Assembly (NCBI RefSeq): GCF_964656455.1
Contig: NC_135717.1
Coordinates: 150,153,793-150,217,792 of the forward strand
Origin: Halichoerus grypus
Taxonomy: Eukaryota > Chordata > Mammalia > Carnivora > Phocidae
Length of the DNA: 64,000 nucleotides
Direction of reading: 5' to 3'
Positions 45,599-57,300 of this stretch are shown here, piece by piece. The number at the start of each line of letters is the position of its first letter. Within the stretch, counting starts at the first letter, position 1. A model generated the notes under the pieces. It was not told the DNA's origin and ran no database searches. It was given only the letters and a program-made list of their open reading frames with translations. The position numbers and the translations under genes were made by a program.

Positions 45599-46600
45599 GG
45601 TTTTGGCTATTATTCACAATCCTGCTATTAACATTTGCATACAAGTCTTTATGTGGGCATATGCTTTCATTCCTCTTGGGAAAATACTGAGAGTATGCCT
45701 AAGTCATATGGAAAGTATATGTTTAACTTTAAAAGAAACTACCAAATTATTTTCCACAGTGGCTGTATGCTTCGTATTTCACCAAGAATGCAAGTTTTAA
45801 ATGCTCTACATTATCTCCAGTGTGTTCTTGTTAACTGTTTTTGTTTTAACTTTAGCAATTCTTATGGGTAGGGAGTAGGATCTCATTGTGGTCTCAGTTT
45901 GCATATCCCTGATGACTAGTGATGTTCAGTATCTTTTCATGAGCTTATTGGCCATTCAGATATCTTCTTGGTAAAGTGCTTATTCAAATCATTTGACCTG
46001 TTTTAAATGAGTTGTTTTTTTGTTGTATGAGGTTCTTTTAAAATATATTCTGGATGCAAACCATCTGTCAAATACATATTTTATTTATTTTTACATTTTT
46101 TTTTGTATTCTCTGGCAATGCATTTTCACTTTCTTAACTGTATCTTCTGAAGAGTGTAAGTTTTTAATCTTAATGAAGTCCATCTTATCAAATGTTTTCT
46201 CTTACAGTTTGTGCTTTAAAATGTCCTGTTTAAGAAATTTGTGCCCTACTCAATAGCCCAAATATTTTCTTTCATGTTTTCTTTTAAAAATTTAATAGTT
46301 TTGGATCTTATATTAGGTCTATGTTCTACTTCAAGTTAATTTCTGTATGTGGTGTTAAGTCAGGGTCTGGGCTCATTTTTTTTTTTTCACCACACAGAAA
46401 TATAAGTGTTCTAGGCTCATTTTCTGAAAAGACATTTTTTTTCTATAATACATTACCTTGACACATTTGTCAAAAATTAATTGACCACTTAAGTGTGGTC
46501 TATCATTTGTGATTTTTAAGTGCCTTTTCTGACTTAAATTTAGCAATCCGTTTTCCACACTGCTGTCATACTGATCCAAATAAAATACAATGTTATCATG

Positions 46601-47140
46601 TGAAGGGTTCAAGAACATGCCACTCCAAAATATACTACTTTGGCATGTTGATTATTTTGAGCTGATGGTACTTGAGAAACAGCAGATGCAGGAAAGGCTT
46701 TCTGACTTCCTCTTCTCTACCTAAAAGCAGGTCATAAAATTTCCCATGAGTAAGGTGCCCTCCTTGTTCCAAGAAGGGAAGAACATCACCAGAGACAGGG
46801 AGTTGACGCTGGAATGGACCTGTACAAACAAACCTATTAAAATAACCTTTATAGTTCATGGGTTGCCCTCCACCCCAATATATATCCCAGTCACTGCCCT
46901 ACAACTTACTTCCTTTAGCCCAAGCCCTTTTGACTTGTCACATCTCCATACTTTATCATCCGTTGTTCAAACAGATATACAACTTTGGGGACCTAAAGGC
47001 TTCTTTGGGTCTTCATTTTCCTTTTGGAGATTCTCATGTGCAAGTAAAATTATTAAATGTGTGTGTTTTTCTCCCATTAATCTGTCTTATGCCAATCACA
47101 GAACCTGGAAGGCAGAGGGAAGAGTTTTCTTTCCTACACA
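46601..47140 (+). mobile_element. Solo LTR, repeated family, copy C
   Basis: Starts TGAAGGGTTC and ends CCTACACA. 'actactttggcatgttgatt', 'attttgagctgatggtactt', 'cccaagcccttttgacttgt', 'tttgggtcttcattttcctt', 'cccattaatctgtcttatgc'. About 540 bp. The 140-codon and 111-codon frames inside are LTR sequence, not genes. Sits at the end of the antisense L1. Confidence 0.72.
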
Positions 47141-47386
47141 TAGTGGTCTTCTACTTAGAATTCTTTGATGAGTCCCTAGTCCCCACAGAATAAACTCAAG
47201 ACACATTCACATTGTCTATAATACCTTTCATAATTTTGGCAGATAGAAGATGCCCTTACACATGGAGAAGTATATGATGTGTGAAGATGCAGGAAGTTAA
47301 AATGTATATGGCAATTTAAGAGATTTCCAACTACTTTTGTATTGATGTAATATAGATCATGAAGTCTGATGCATGTGCACCCGATT
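47141..47386. other. Unclassified sequence
   Basis: Nothing recognised. Confidence 0.5.
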
Positions 47387-47400
47387 AATAATTTTCTCTC

Positions 47401-47596
47401 TCTTTTTTTAAAGATTTTATTTATTTATTTGAGAGAGAGTGTGCACGTGCACATGAGCAGAGGGAAGGGGCAGAGGGAGAGGGAGAAGCAGACTCCCTGC
47501 TGAGTGAGGAACCTTACATGGGCTCCATCCCAGGACCCTGAGATCATGACCTGAGCTGAAGGCAGACACTTAACTGACTGAGCCACCCAGGCACCC
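47401..47596 (-). mobile_element. Can-SINE
   Basis: Minus-strand SINEC with head ending 'gagccacccaggcacccc'. Flanks TAATAATTTTCTCTC and CATAAATTTCTCTAT are an imperfect TSD. Confidence 0.94.
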
Positions 47597-47689
47597 CATA
47601 AATTTCTCTATCACTTGTAATTCGTCTTCTTTTTTCCCTGTGTCCTCTGTTTATCTTTGTAGTGTTTTATCTTAGTGCCATGATCTAGT

Positions 47690-47845
47690 TCAGTCCTTCT
47701 CAAAATATTCTCCGTCAGGCATCAACAGATCACCTGATAGTATATTGGAAACACAAATCTCAGGTCCCACTCCAGGCCCACTGAATCAGAATCTTTGAGG
47801 GCAAGGCCAGGAATTGGTGTTTTAATAAGCCCTCCTATTTATTCT
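47690..47845 (+). mobile_element. MER5-like hAT-Charlie DNA transposon fossil
   Basis: 'gttcagtccttctcaaaata', 'caggtcccactccaggccca' and 'ctgaatcagaatctttgagg' with 'ggaattggtgttttaataag' match the short non-autonomous MER5 type. Transposase is not encoded. Confidence 0.75.
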
Positions 47846-48444
47846 TATGCAGGGCCATTGTTGTATAAGACCTAGCTTCTGTTCTTTAGCATCTGTTCTA
47901 TAATTTCTAAGATTTCTAACACATGGTCCATCATTTTTACATCTCTTAATATAATTAAAGCAGTGATTAAGAAAATGACTATTCAGAGGATATTCAGGGA
48001 TTCTTATACATAGCTACTAATGACCTGTTATTTTTCAGTATTAACTTTGCTAAATTAACAGGTATGGTTTTCACTCAAGTACTGGATGTTTGACTGTTAA
48101 TTTATGAGAGTTGGAAAATCATACTATGTGAATTCTTGGGATAATATAGAAGAGAAAATGGTAAGAGATGAGTATCAAATGAATATCAAATTCTAACACA
48201 CCATTCTTTATTTTTGAAACTTTGACAATGATAATATAAATTTTCTCCTTAAAACATTAATGCTGAGAACTAGATTAGATTAGATTTCTAATGTTAAATG
48301 ATTCTTAGATGAGCTCTTCTTGATTCCAATGTATTGCTACTTTTTTCTATTATTCTGTTGAGTTTTATTAATTTAATTTATGTAAAGTTTGTGATCAGTT
48401 GATATATCATATGACTTAAAGACAAAATTGTTTTAAAAATATAT
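47846..48444. other. Unclassified sequence
   Basis: Nothing recognised. Confidence 0.5.
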
Positions 48445-49290
48445 ACCAAGAAACCCTACTCCTCCTCCCCTCTGTCCATCCACCTCATTTCACCATTTTT
48501 ATTAGTTTCTCATTTATTTTTTCAGTCTTTAAGTTAATAAAAGCAAGTGTGTTTATACATATCACCTTCTTATCTTATATATGGTGGCATAACATATACA
48601 TGGTTATGTACTCTTTTTTTTCTCTTTACAAAAAATCCTAAAAATTGTTCTACATCTTTCTAATTGTTTTTTTAACTGTGTTTTTCTCTGCAGAATAAAA
48701 GATACAAGTTTCTTTTTTTTGCTTTATTTTTTTTTATTATTATGTTAATCACCATACATTACATCATTAGTTTTTGATGTAGTGTTCCATGATTCATTGT
48801 TTGCATATAACACCCAGTGCTCCATGCAGAGATACAAGTTTCTTTAACCAGATCCTTATTGCTAGATATTTACATTGTTTCTAATCATTGGTTCTGAAGA
48901 AAGCCACATCCACACATAACAAATGTGTCTATATATTAGAATACCCTACTTGTTATTTAGATTACATGAGGTAGGGTTTCTGGGTTAAAGGTGTGAACAC
49001 ATATATAATTTTGGTAGATACTGCCAAATATTTGCCTCCTTCAGAGATGCCCCATTGTTTGTGTGCTGACTTCACAGTTAAGGTAATTTTCAGATTTTTG
49101 GAAAATTTTTCCACGGGATATGTGACAAATGATATTTTAAAATAAGTGTGTTTCTCTTAATATAAGTAAATTTTGATATGTTTTCATATATTTGCCCTGT
49201 GAACTATCTGTTCATATTCTTTGCCTCATTGTCCAATGGGTTATTTGTCTTTTTTCCCATAGATTTCTAGAAGTTTTTAAAATTGGAATG
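48445..49290 (-). mobile_element. Old L1M/HAL1-type 3' region, antisense
   Basis: 'tacaaaaaatcctaaaaatt', 'gggtttctgggttaaaggtg', 'actgccaaatatttgcctcc', 'ctgttcatattctttgcctc' are the antisense of old L1 3' ORF2/UTR. It is interrupted at 48716-48829 by a young L1. Confidence 0.65.
48716..48829 (-). mobile_element. Very short young carnivore L1 insertion
   Basis: 114 bp of L1 3' end, antisense: poly-T, then 'gttaatcaccatacattaca', 'tagtgttccatgattcattg', 'cacccagtgctccatgcag'. Perfect 16-bp TSD AGATACAAGTTTCTTT at 48700-48715 and 48830-48845. Severe 5' truncation, no coding capacity. Confidence 0.96.
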
Positions 49291-49339
49291 AGACTAACCT
49301 AGGTCTTTGACTTGAACAACTCATTAAAGAAAGTTTGGA

Positions 49340-49610
49340 GAAGATGAAGGTTTGAGGAGGAGGGAGGTAGAAATTAAGAGTTTGATTTTTGACATGTTAA
49401 ATTTGAGATATCTGTGAGACATTTAAAATAGATGTAAATTAGGCAGTTGGGTGTTCCAATTTGGAACTCATGGGAGAAATGAGGGTTACTGATATAAATT
49501 TGGTAGTCATTAGCATATGGAGGTAATAGGGTTGTGGGAATGGATGAAGTCATCTAGGAAGAAAAAGTAAAAGAGAAGGGAAAAAAGAATAGAACTTTTC
49601 CCTATGACAT
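49340..49610 (-). mobile_element. L2 LINE fragment, antisense
   Basis: 'gacatgttaaatttgagata', 'tctgtgagacatttaaaata', 'taggcagttgggtgttccaa', 'agtcattagcatatggaggt' and 'ggatgaagtcatctaggaag' are antisense L2, the same part of L2 as the sense copy at 43040-43330. Confidence 0.75.
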
Positions 49611-49847
49611 TCAAATATTTAGAGTAGCCAGAGCAGAGCTTCAGTGAGTCCTTCAGGGATTGAATTATCCAGACTGGGCCTGAGCCTGCTGAATCCCCTG
49701 GGCCAGTTGCCTTTGAGAAAAGGAAATCACACTGGGACTCCTCCAATGAAAGTTAGACAGGAATGGGGTCTGATGGCCCATTTCACAGTCTGTGCAACTG
49801 GGGAGCATGGTGAAATCATATGGAATTTGCTGGTCCACCATAAAGGC

Positions 49848-49877
49848 ATACAGTTAAGAAGAATACAGTTAAGAAGA
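49848..49877. repeat. 15-bp perfect tandem duplication
   Basis: ATACAGTTAAGAAGA occurs twice head to tail. Slippage is the simplest cause. Confidence 0.85.
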
Positions 49878-50829
49878 AGCTTGACCATCCCAATATCCAT
49901 CTAGCTACAGTTTGTCACATGGCCCATTTTGGGCAAGTTATCAGCAATTACTGGAACAGTTCATTTTCCAGTTCCCAAGGAACTAGATTCTTAAACCAAA
50001 CTGTGGCCACTCACTATAGCTTAACACTTTATTTAGTCTCTCCTTCTCTCCCCACCCGCCCCAGTGTTTGCTATATCATTAGGGATCTCTAAGGCACCAA
50101 TGAAAATTTAGTAATGCATATATTTTCTTGATGGGTTTTGAAAATCTGATACTCTTAGCATCTTCAATTATACATTTTCTAGGAAAGCAGTCTTTAAACA
50201 ATATACTATTCATAATAAACAGCCCAGATCTCTCTCTCTCTTTTTCCTTCCCTCCCCCCACCTCTCTTGCTCTCCCTGACAGATAAAAGATATATATCTT
50301 TTTATATAGGCAAGCAAATTCTTAACCAACTGACACTATCACAGATAATAGTTATAAATTCTGATGAGAGAAGAAACCTCAAAATATATACTTGAAGGCT
50401 CTGGAGAGTGAAAAAATGAGGCAAATTCTAAAGGAGATTTGACACTTAGAAAAAGGAAACACAAGAAACACAAAGTGTGAGTTTTCTGTGTGTGTGTGTG
50501 TTTTCTAAGTTCAGCATAAGGGTAGGAAGTCATGCTGCCTCAGTTGTGACTGAAACTCTGATAAGTCATTCTTTCTGGCTTGAAGAAGAAAAGGATTTCA
50601 GAACAATCACAACTGTTGGAGAGTAAAGGAAAAAAAGAAATCCAGAGAGGAGGTGCCCCAAATTCTCTGTATAAATTCTTTCTAACACTTTAGCTTAAAC
50701 TTGAGCCACTTAAGCATGAGGCAGTTGAAAAAGAAAAATGCCTAGCTATGACCTGGGGAGAAGGAAGAACTGAACTTGGCTTAAGCTGCCACCCAAGAGT
50801 CAGTTTGTAGCTTGAATCAAATCAAATTA
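49878..50829. other. Unclassified sequence
   Basis: Short (GT)n at 50490-50501 and CT tract at 50230-50275; nothing else recognised. Confidence 0.5.
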
Positions 50830-51250
50830 ATTTCCTGCTTAAAAAAAAAAAAAAATCAACAGTCTTGAAAATAATCTTACAGGATCCAGAATCTCCACAA
50901 TATAACGTTTAAAATTATTAGTGTTCAATGCAAAATTACTTGACATATGAGCAACCAAGGAAATGTAACCCATTCTCAAGATATAAAATAATCAATGGAG
51001 ACAACCCCAAGTTGCTACAGGTGTTGAAATTATCAGACAAGGATTTTAAAGCATTTATTTTAACTATGCTGAACTAGATTTAAAAAATACACTCATAATG
51101 AATGAAATGACAGAAAATCTCAGCCGAAAAATAAAAAGTATAATGAAAGTACCACATGGAAATTCTAGAATGAAAAATTACAATATCAAATCAAATTTTT
51201 AATAAAAACATTTAGATCTGCCTCACAGGAAATAAACTAACATGCAAATG
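50830..51250 (+). mobile_element. Old L1/HAL1-type 5' ORF1-region fragment
   Basis: 'gttgaaattatcagacaagg', 'attttaaagcatttatttta', 'actatgctgaactagattta' and 'atgaaatgacagaaaatctc' resemble the region before and into ORF1 of older L1/HAL1 families in sense orientation. Decayed; no ORF1 protein is preserved. Confidence 0.55.
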
Positions 51251-51524
51251 ACAACAGCCACAAAACCAAGTAATAATCTGAAGCTATAGAACGACTTCAA
51301 GATTTGAACTTCATTCTGACACCAAAGCCTTTGCCTCCAAGCATTTCAAAGAATATGATTCATTTAATTGAGCAGTGCAATGGAGTTAATATTACAAATA
51401 TTCAGGAAATGAACTTGTATAAGTTAAAGATATATGCCCAAGTTTTAACAGAGATTTTCTTTGTTGAAATTGAATATGGTTTTCATTTCCCTCTTTTTAG
51501 TTGTTTTTTTTTAATTTTCTTAGT

Positions 51525-52010
51525 TGAAAGAAACCAGAATATGTCACCCCCAAAATATGCCTCTTTGACATAAAAATCGTTTTGAGTTGAAGACAATTCA
51601 GAAGCAGCAAATGCAGAAAAAGCTCCCCCTTTTCTGCCAAAAGGCAGGATATACATCTCCCAGGTCTCTCCTTTAACTGGAGACAGACTTATCATCCCAT
51701 AGATGGCACCAGAGGAAGCTGAAAACGAATCTTATTCCATTACTTTCCCCCCATATATTTACCTTGCCATAGTTTGCTGCCCCTGGAAGCTTACACTTGC
51801 TTTCCTCTGTCCTGTCATTCCTCTACAAATGTATTGTTCTTTGTTGAAGATGCTATATAAACTGAAATTCTAAGCTACAATTTGAGTTACTTTTGGTTTA
51901 GGTTTCTCCCATGTGACGTGCACTGGACACGTTAATAAATCATTTGTTTTTCTCTTGTTAATCTGTCTTTTTGTGAAAGAGTCCCAGTTTTGAGTTTTGC
52001 CTCCCTTACG
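51525..52010 (+). mobile_element. Solo LTR, repeated group, copy D
   Basis: Starts TGAAAG. 'cccaaaatatgcctctttga', 'cgttttgagttgaagacaat' parallel copy C near its start. TATATAA at 51854-51860, AATAAA at 51934-51939 and 'cttgttaatctgtctttttg' give a complete promoter-signal-U5 order. No viral gene adjoining. Confidence 0.72.
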
Positions 52011-53353
52011 TAGTATTAAGCATGTATTTATTACACATGTAAGGATAAGTTATTTTTATTTACTTAAGCTAGCTGAAAAAGAGAAACAGTGCTTACTCTG
52101 TAAATTTGCTTATTTTCCAAATTAAAAATATTACAGTTTCAAAGTTGATAAATTAGATTTAAATACTCTATTGAAATAATTTTTGTCTCATCATTATAAG
52201 TTTTGCTACTGGAATCTTTTAAAGTACTTTTTGTTAAGATAAAGGTCTCAGTATTAATTTGACTCAATAGAAAGAGCTTGCTGTTTTTATTTTGTTTTCC
52301 ATTATTGGCCATGACATTTGGATCCATTTATCATTTTAAATGCAAAATAAATAAATAAATAAATAAATCCACACAGAATTACCTTAGTCAAAGTGCAGTT
52401 TTAATTAATTCAATCACATCAGCCACCTCTTGACCAAATCACCTTATTTGGGAGGTGCTATTATAGAAATATAAGCAGTTTTCCAAAGCAAGAAAATCAT
52501 AAAGTGATTTTCTGGGGGCAGAGCAAGGAGCATGCTTGGGACTATGAGGGTGGGAAGAGCCTTTCCCAGTAGTTATGTAAGATGACAAGGATCAAACTGT
52601 GCTTCCCTATGCCTGGCTGCCGTTTTTCTTAAAATCTAACTTTTCTAAGGCTGAGGCATCTCATTACAATGCTTATATATGGTGCTCTAATTACATCTCT
52701 TTTAATATAACTCATTACCCTACTTCATTTACATATCTAACCATATGTTGTACATTATGTACACCTCATCATCTTCTAGTCAAGCTTGACCTTAACATTT
52801 CTGCACCTCATTTGACTTCCGATATGTAGCTCCTGTTACTAATTTCTTTTCATCTGTGTCATTTATTACAACATTTAAAGACATAACTATATATGAAATT
52901 TGCCTTCAATTTATAGGTTTGTCTTGTCAAATTTAAGAATGAAGAACTTGCTTATTTTCTCCTGAGAATTTTTCTACAGTGTGAGTGAGCTATCGCCATG
53001 TGATGTTTCACTAGGTAGAATACGAGTAAGTTTAGTGAGTCATACTCTGATGCATTTAATAAAATGTATTGATTGCCCACTTAGCAAAGTGAATAAGAAA
53101 GGGCTAGGCTGATGTTAGTCCACAAAATGATTAAGATATTAAAATATGTGCCTTAATTGCAAGATGTCTTACAGTTGTTGAAAAGTGGACAACATATAAA
53201 CACTTAAATGGATAATTACAGGGCAATGAAGGGAATGCACTAATGAGGCTTTTTAAGTACTATGCTATCCCGTAAACACCAGCATATTATGCTTACAACA
53301 CAGCTTCTCAAAATACTACATGCATCCCTAATTTAGCTACAAAAGTAGAACAC
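52011..53353. other. Unclassified sequence
   Basis: Includes an (AAAT)n run at 52345-52368. No gene or other repeat recognised. Confidence 0.5.
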
Positions 53354-53369
53354 ACTAGCCCGTAACTTT

Positions 53370-53707
53370 TTTTTTTAATTTTTTTATTGTTATGTTAATC
53401 CCCATACATTACATCATTAGTATTAGATATAGTGTTCCATGATTCATTGTTTGTGCATAACACCCAGTGCTCCATGCAGAACGTGCCCTCCTCAATACCC
53501 ATCACCAGGCTAACCCATCCTCCCACCCCCCTCCCCTCTAGAACCCTCAGTTTGTTTTTCAGAGTCCATCGTCTCTCATGGTTCTTCTCCCCCTCCGATT
53601 TCCCCCCCTTCATTCTTCCCCTCCTGCTACATTCTTCTTCTTTTTTTCTTTCTTAACATATATTGCATTATTTGTTTCAGAGGTACAGATCTGAGATTCA
53701 ACAGTCT
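53370..53707 (-). mobile_element. Young carnivore L1 3' end, 338 bp
   Basis: Antisense: poly-T, 'gttaatccccatacattaca', 'cacccagtgctccatgcaga', 'ccctcagtttgtttttcaga', 'tctctcatggttcttctccc', 'ggtacagatctgagattcaa'. Perfect 16-bp TSD ACTAGCCCGTAACTTT at 53354-53369 and 53708-53723. A 74-codon CT-rich frame and its antisense are UTR, not genes. Confidence 0.97.
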
Positions 53708-53723
53708 ACTAGCCCGTAACTTT

Positions 53724-54156
53724 AATTAAAAGGGATGATTATGAGATTTAAATTTTTAAAAATTATTTCTTCATGTTCCTTTGTTCCAATAATATGTCCT
53801 TAAAGGTAAAAAATATATCAGTTATACCAATAGGTATTACTTTATTTCTCTTTAAAATTCAATTATTAACACCGTAGAAACATTTCCTAAGGCATCCTTT
53901 GAGAGATTATAGGTGCCTCCTTGTAGAAAATCATTCAGATAACTCAGATTTAGGAGTAATGATTGGACTCATATATAATCTCCTGAATGGAAGTTTCATT
54001 TGAATGTACTTGGTTAATCTCTCATCAACCCCTGATCTGGGTAGGTGTCATGGCTGCTGCCCAGCCCCAGAAAACATGTACTAGTGTGTCCTAAAAGTCA
54101 ATAGGAGAGATTCCTACCTAACCAAGGTATCAACATGATATCAGCTGTCCTGTTTT
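53724..54156. other. Unclassified sequence
   Basis: Nothing recognised. Confidence 0.5.
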
Positions 54157-54170
54157 AAAACCCTGGAGCA

Positions 54171-54369
54171 GGGGCGCCTGGGTGGCTCAGTTGTTAAGCG
54201 TCTGCCTTCGGCTCAGGTCATGATCCCAGGGTCCTGGGATCGAGTCCTGCTTCGGGCTCCCTGCTCCGTGGGAAGCCTGCTTCTCCCTCTCCCACTCCCC
54301 CTGCTGTGTTCCCTCTCTCGCTGTGTCTCTCTCTGTCAAATAAATAAATAAAAAATCTTTAAAAAAAAA
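54171..54369 (+). mobile_element. Young Can-SINE
   Basis: Plus-strand SINEC, head 'ggggcgcctgggtggctcag', GGGATCGAGTCC, AATAAATAAATAAAAAATC tail plus A run. TSD AAAACCCTGGAGCA (54157-54170) and AAAACACTGGAGCA (54370-54383), one mismatch; the insertion point reads TTTT|AAAA. Confidence 0.97.
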
Positions 54370-54383
54370 AAAACACTGGAGCA

Positions 54384-57300
54384 TTCAAGGATAATCAGTG
54401 ATTCTGGGAACTCCGTGAATGTTGTCAACCCCTCTCATGCTCCAACTCTCTATCCTGAGCTCCTCAATAATGGTATCAGAAAAGGTTAGTGAAATTTCTA
54501 GCCTTTTGTCATTTCCCAGCCTTCCATCCACTACAACCCTACTTACTGCTGCCTCAGTAATGGCTTTACCTAATCCTTGCTTTTAAACCATCAAAATAGA
54601 CTTTCCCAAACAGCAGGAAAGTCTGTTTACCACATTGTGACCCAGGTGTCCACTTCCTAAATCGCTATACCAGCTTTTGCAGGTATTTAGTTCGGGTTAA
54701 GGTAAATTAACCCATGTGGTACTGAGTGCTATTGACTATCAAAACTAACTTTGAGACATCAGATATTACTTTGGGTGGTCCTTGGGACACCAAATAATAC
54801 ATTTGGACCACCATTATCCTGGAGCAGCTAATGCAGAGCCAGACTTGTAATTCCTGCCAAAGAATTTAGGCTGCTTTCTTCAAGAAATTCAATAATTTAT
54901 AATATATATATTAAAATCCAAATCAAGGGGTAGATAACTTGCCCCACATCTAATTTTGGCAAAACAGAGGCAGACCCATTCAACCAAATTTTTCAGTCTG
55001 AGAACTTTGTGACCATATAACCACACCTACAATTGACTTTGATAATCCAAAGACCAACAGTAAGGCAAGTCCTCTGTTCCTCAACATCTGAGCAAGATTC
55101 AGAGATATTCAGAAGTAAAGCCATGGTGGAGAGAAAGCAAAGATAGTTGTCCTGTTGAGTGGCAGGCTGGAAATAACACCACCCTGGCAGGACACAAAGC
55201 TGGGTTCCAAAATTTAAACATAGTCTACAGTGACTGTTGATGGTCTTCTATCAGACCTGTGAATTTCAATTTTCTGAATAGAACAGACTTCGACTAGTTC
55301 ATTGCTGTATACACAGCTCCTAGAACACTATCTGGTCCAGATATTAATGATATTTATTAGCTAGTAGTATACAAACACCTGTGATACATACTCCTGGGGC
55401 AAAGGCATCCCAGTAGACTGAAATATTGCTAACATTTACTTGTAAACCTGAATACCTCAAGATAAACCAAGCATATATTTTATTAGAACCGTCTTCTACC
55501 ATACTCTTAAGTAAACAAATGCCTTCACTGAAGTGGTGTAATTACTCTCTTATCAACCTTTCATTTGTTCTTGTAAAGATGTTTCTATTTACTAAAAAAT
55601 GTTCCTTCTCTATCAGCCCAGGCACTTAAAATACAACCAATGTTCTCAGTTTGCATTTGATTTGGAAGATAATATTAGGAACTTCTGACATCTAAATATA
55701 CCACTGAACATCCACAGATAAATGACCAGAGGGACTGTTTTAGCTAAATCTTAGAATATATGAATAACACAAGAACTCTTACAGCTTAGTTTTATAGACT
55801 ATACCCAGTGTGATGTTTATCCAATGTCACTTCCTTTTATGTCTTCTTCAGTCAACACAACTTTTCCTTCTATTTGATCAAAGCTGAATTTTAATTAAAA
55901 GAAAAAAAAAAAAAAAGCAAGTCACTGAAACCCTTCATCCAGAATGCCTTATTTTCAGTCAGTGGGATTATTCTTTATTATTTTTCCCGAAACTTTTATG
56001 TCTCAGTCAGTCCTTTTGGAAAAGAATCAAAACAAATACTATGTCAATGGACACTATCCATAAAACCAGCATTCAATCTCTATGACTATGGAGTAAGGGA
56101 TTGAGAACATCCTTGAGGTGCTTTGGGATTCATACTGACACTCTAGTCAGTTCTGGTGCTTTCCACACTGGGAAAGAACTAAGCCTGTAGAAAGATCCCA
56201 CTTCAAAACATTCCTATACACATGAAGATCTCAAGCCTGACAAAATTAAAGAACTTTGGTATAATTTACTTCTTTCCTGGCTCTTTAAACAAGCCCAAGT
56301 GTCATAGTCACAGTTTTTCTAAGAGAAGTTGAAATTCTTAGATATTCTGAAGCTGCCCTCCTCTTTGTCGTTTGATTTAGTCAGTCTTCTGGCTTTGCAT
56401 TCCAGATGCTTATATTTGTGTAAGGCACTTTTTCTTTTCTTACAATATCACTGGGATTATGTTTTTTGCTTATCAGTATTATGTGTTTATCATCTGCTTG
56501 ACTTTACTCTTGATATCGTGCACTGTCTCAATGCCAACAGCACCTTTACCTCTAGGTAAAACATTCCTCCTACAGTGGCTTCATTTAGAGGTACTGGGCT
56601 CACTTCATTCAACTTACCTTATTTCCAGGCTCTCACCTGGGAACAGAGAATGAAATAATTAGGGCTGAGCTGTCAAAGTACTGGGTGGTCAGTAGGCATT
56701 TCCAACTGTGTTTTGACTTCTTTCTTTGATTATACAGAAACCTGAAGATCATAGTCTGAGCACATTTAGGTTTTGCTGGAGAAAAGAATATTATCCTAAA
56801 GATCCTTCCCTCTCTCACAGTTGCTCTTACATCCAATATGTTTCTCCATTTCTTCCACTTCTGCCTCTCTCTGTTGCTACCCTATGTAAGCACACAGCAT
56901 TTTTTTCACGAGATAAATGGCTCTCAGCCTTCCCAGAGGCCTTCACTATTAAACTAGTTCTCAGGGTACCATTATCTTTCCTCTGGTATATTAAATAAAT
57001 TGTCAGTTTGCTGAGTCACATCAGTTTATTGTCAAATTATAAGTTTATAAAGCCAAATATGATCATGATTCATAACATGCATAGATTTTAAGTTCTAGAC
57101 AACATTAATAAAGTCTGGACAAAAAATTAGAAAACCATGTACTTACAAGACAACTACTGTTACTCTTCAAATGTAAAATATATTTTCAAATGTACAATAT
57201 TTTATATTTCATGTTAAATAGACTTAGTATGTTTATTTTAAATATGGTAAGAGAAATTATCATTGTATTATTGAACATTAAAATAATAATGATAAAAAGT

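Larger units (their letters stand above)
44600..46600 (-). mobile_element. Old L1M 3' UTR and ORF2 end, antisense, interrupted
   Basis: Antisense L1 text such as 'cataaacagaatcaaccggt' before the interruption and, after it, 'agaagtattccatagtgtag', 'ttttccacagtggctgtatg', 'catatccctgatgactagtg', 'caaaaattaattgaccactt'. An LTR-like segment at about 44968-45480 and a poly-C run at 45580-45598 lie within. No intact frame. Confidence 0.75.

Noticed and set aside
46746..47193. Frames of 140 and 111 codons on the plus strand, among the longest in the window
   Set aside because: Both lie inside LTR copy C; composition is that of a non-coding LTR and they have no domain, signal peptide with context, or splice structure.
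54384..57000. Degenerate retroviral pol/integrase region
   Set aside because: A few translated words looked suggestive but no ordered motif set (catalytic residues, zinc-binding pattern) could be shown; left as unclassified.
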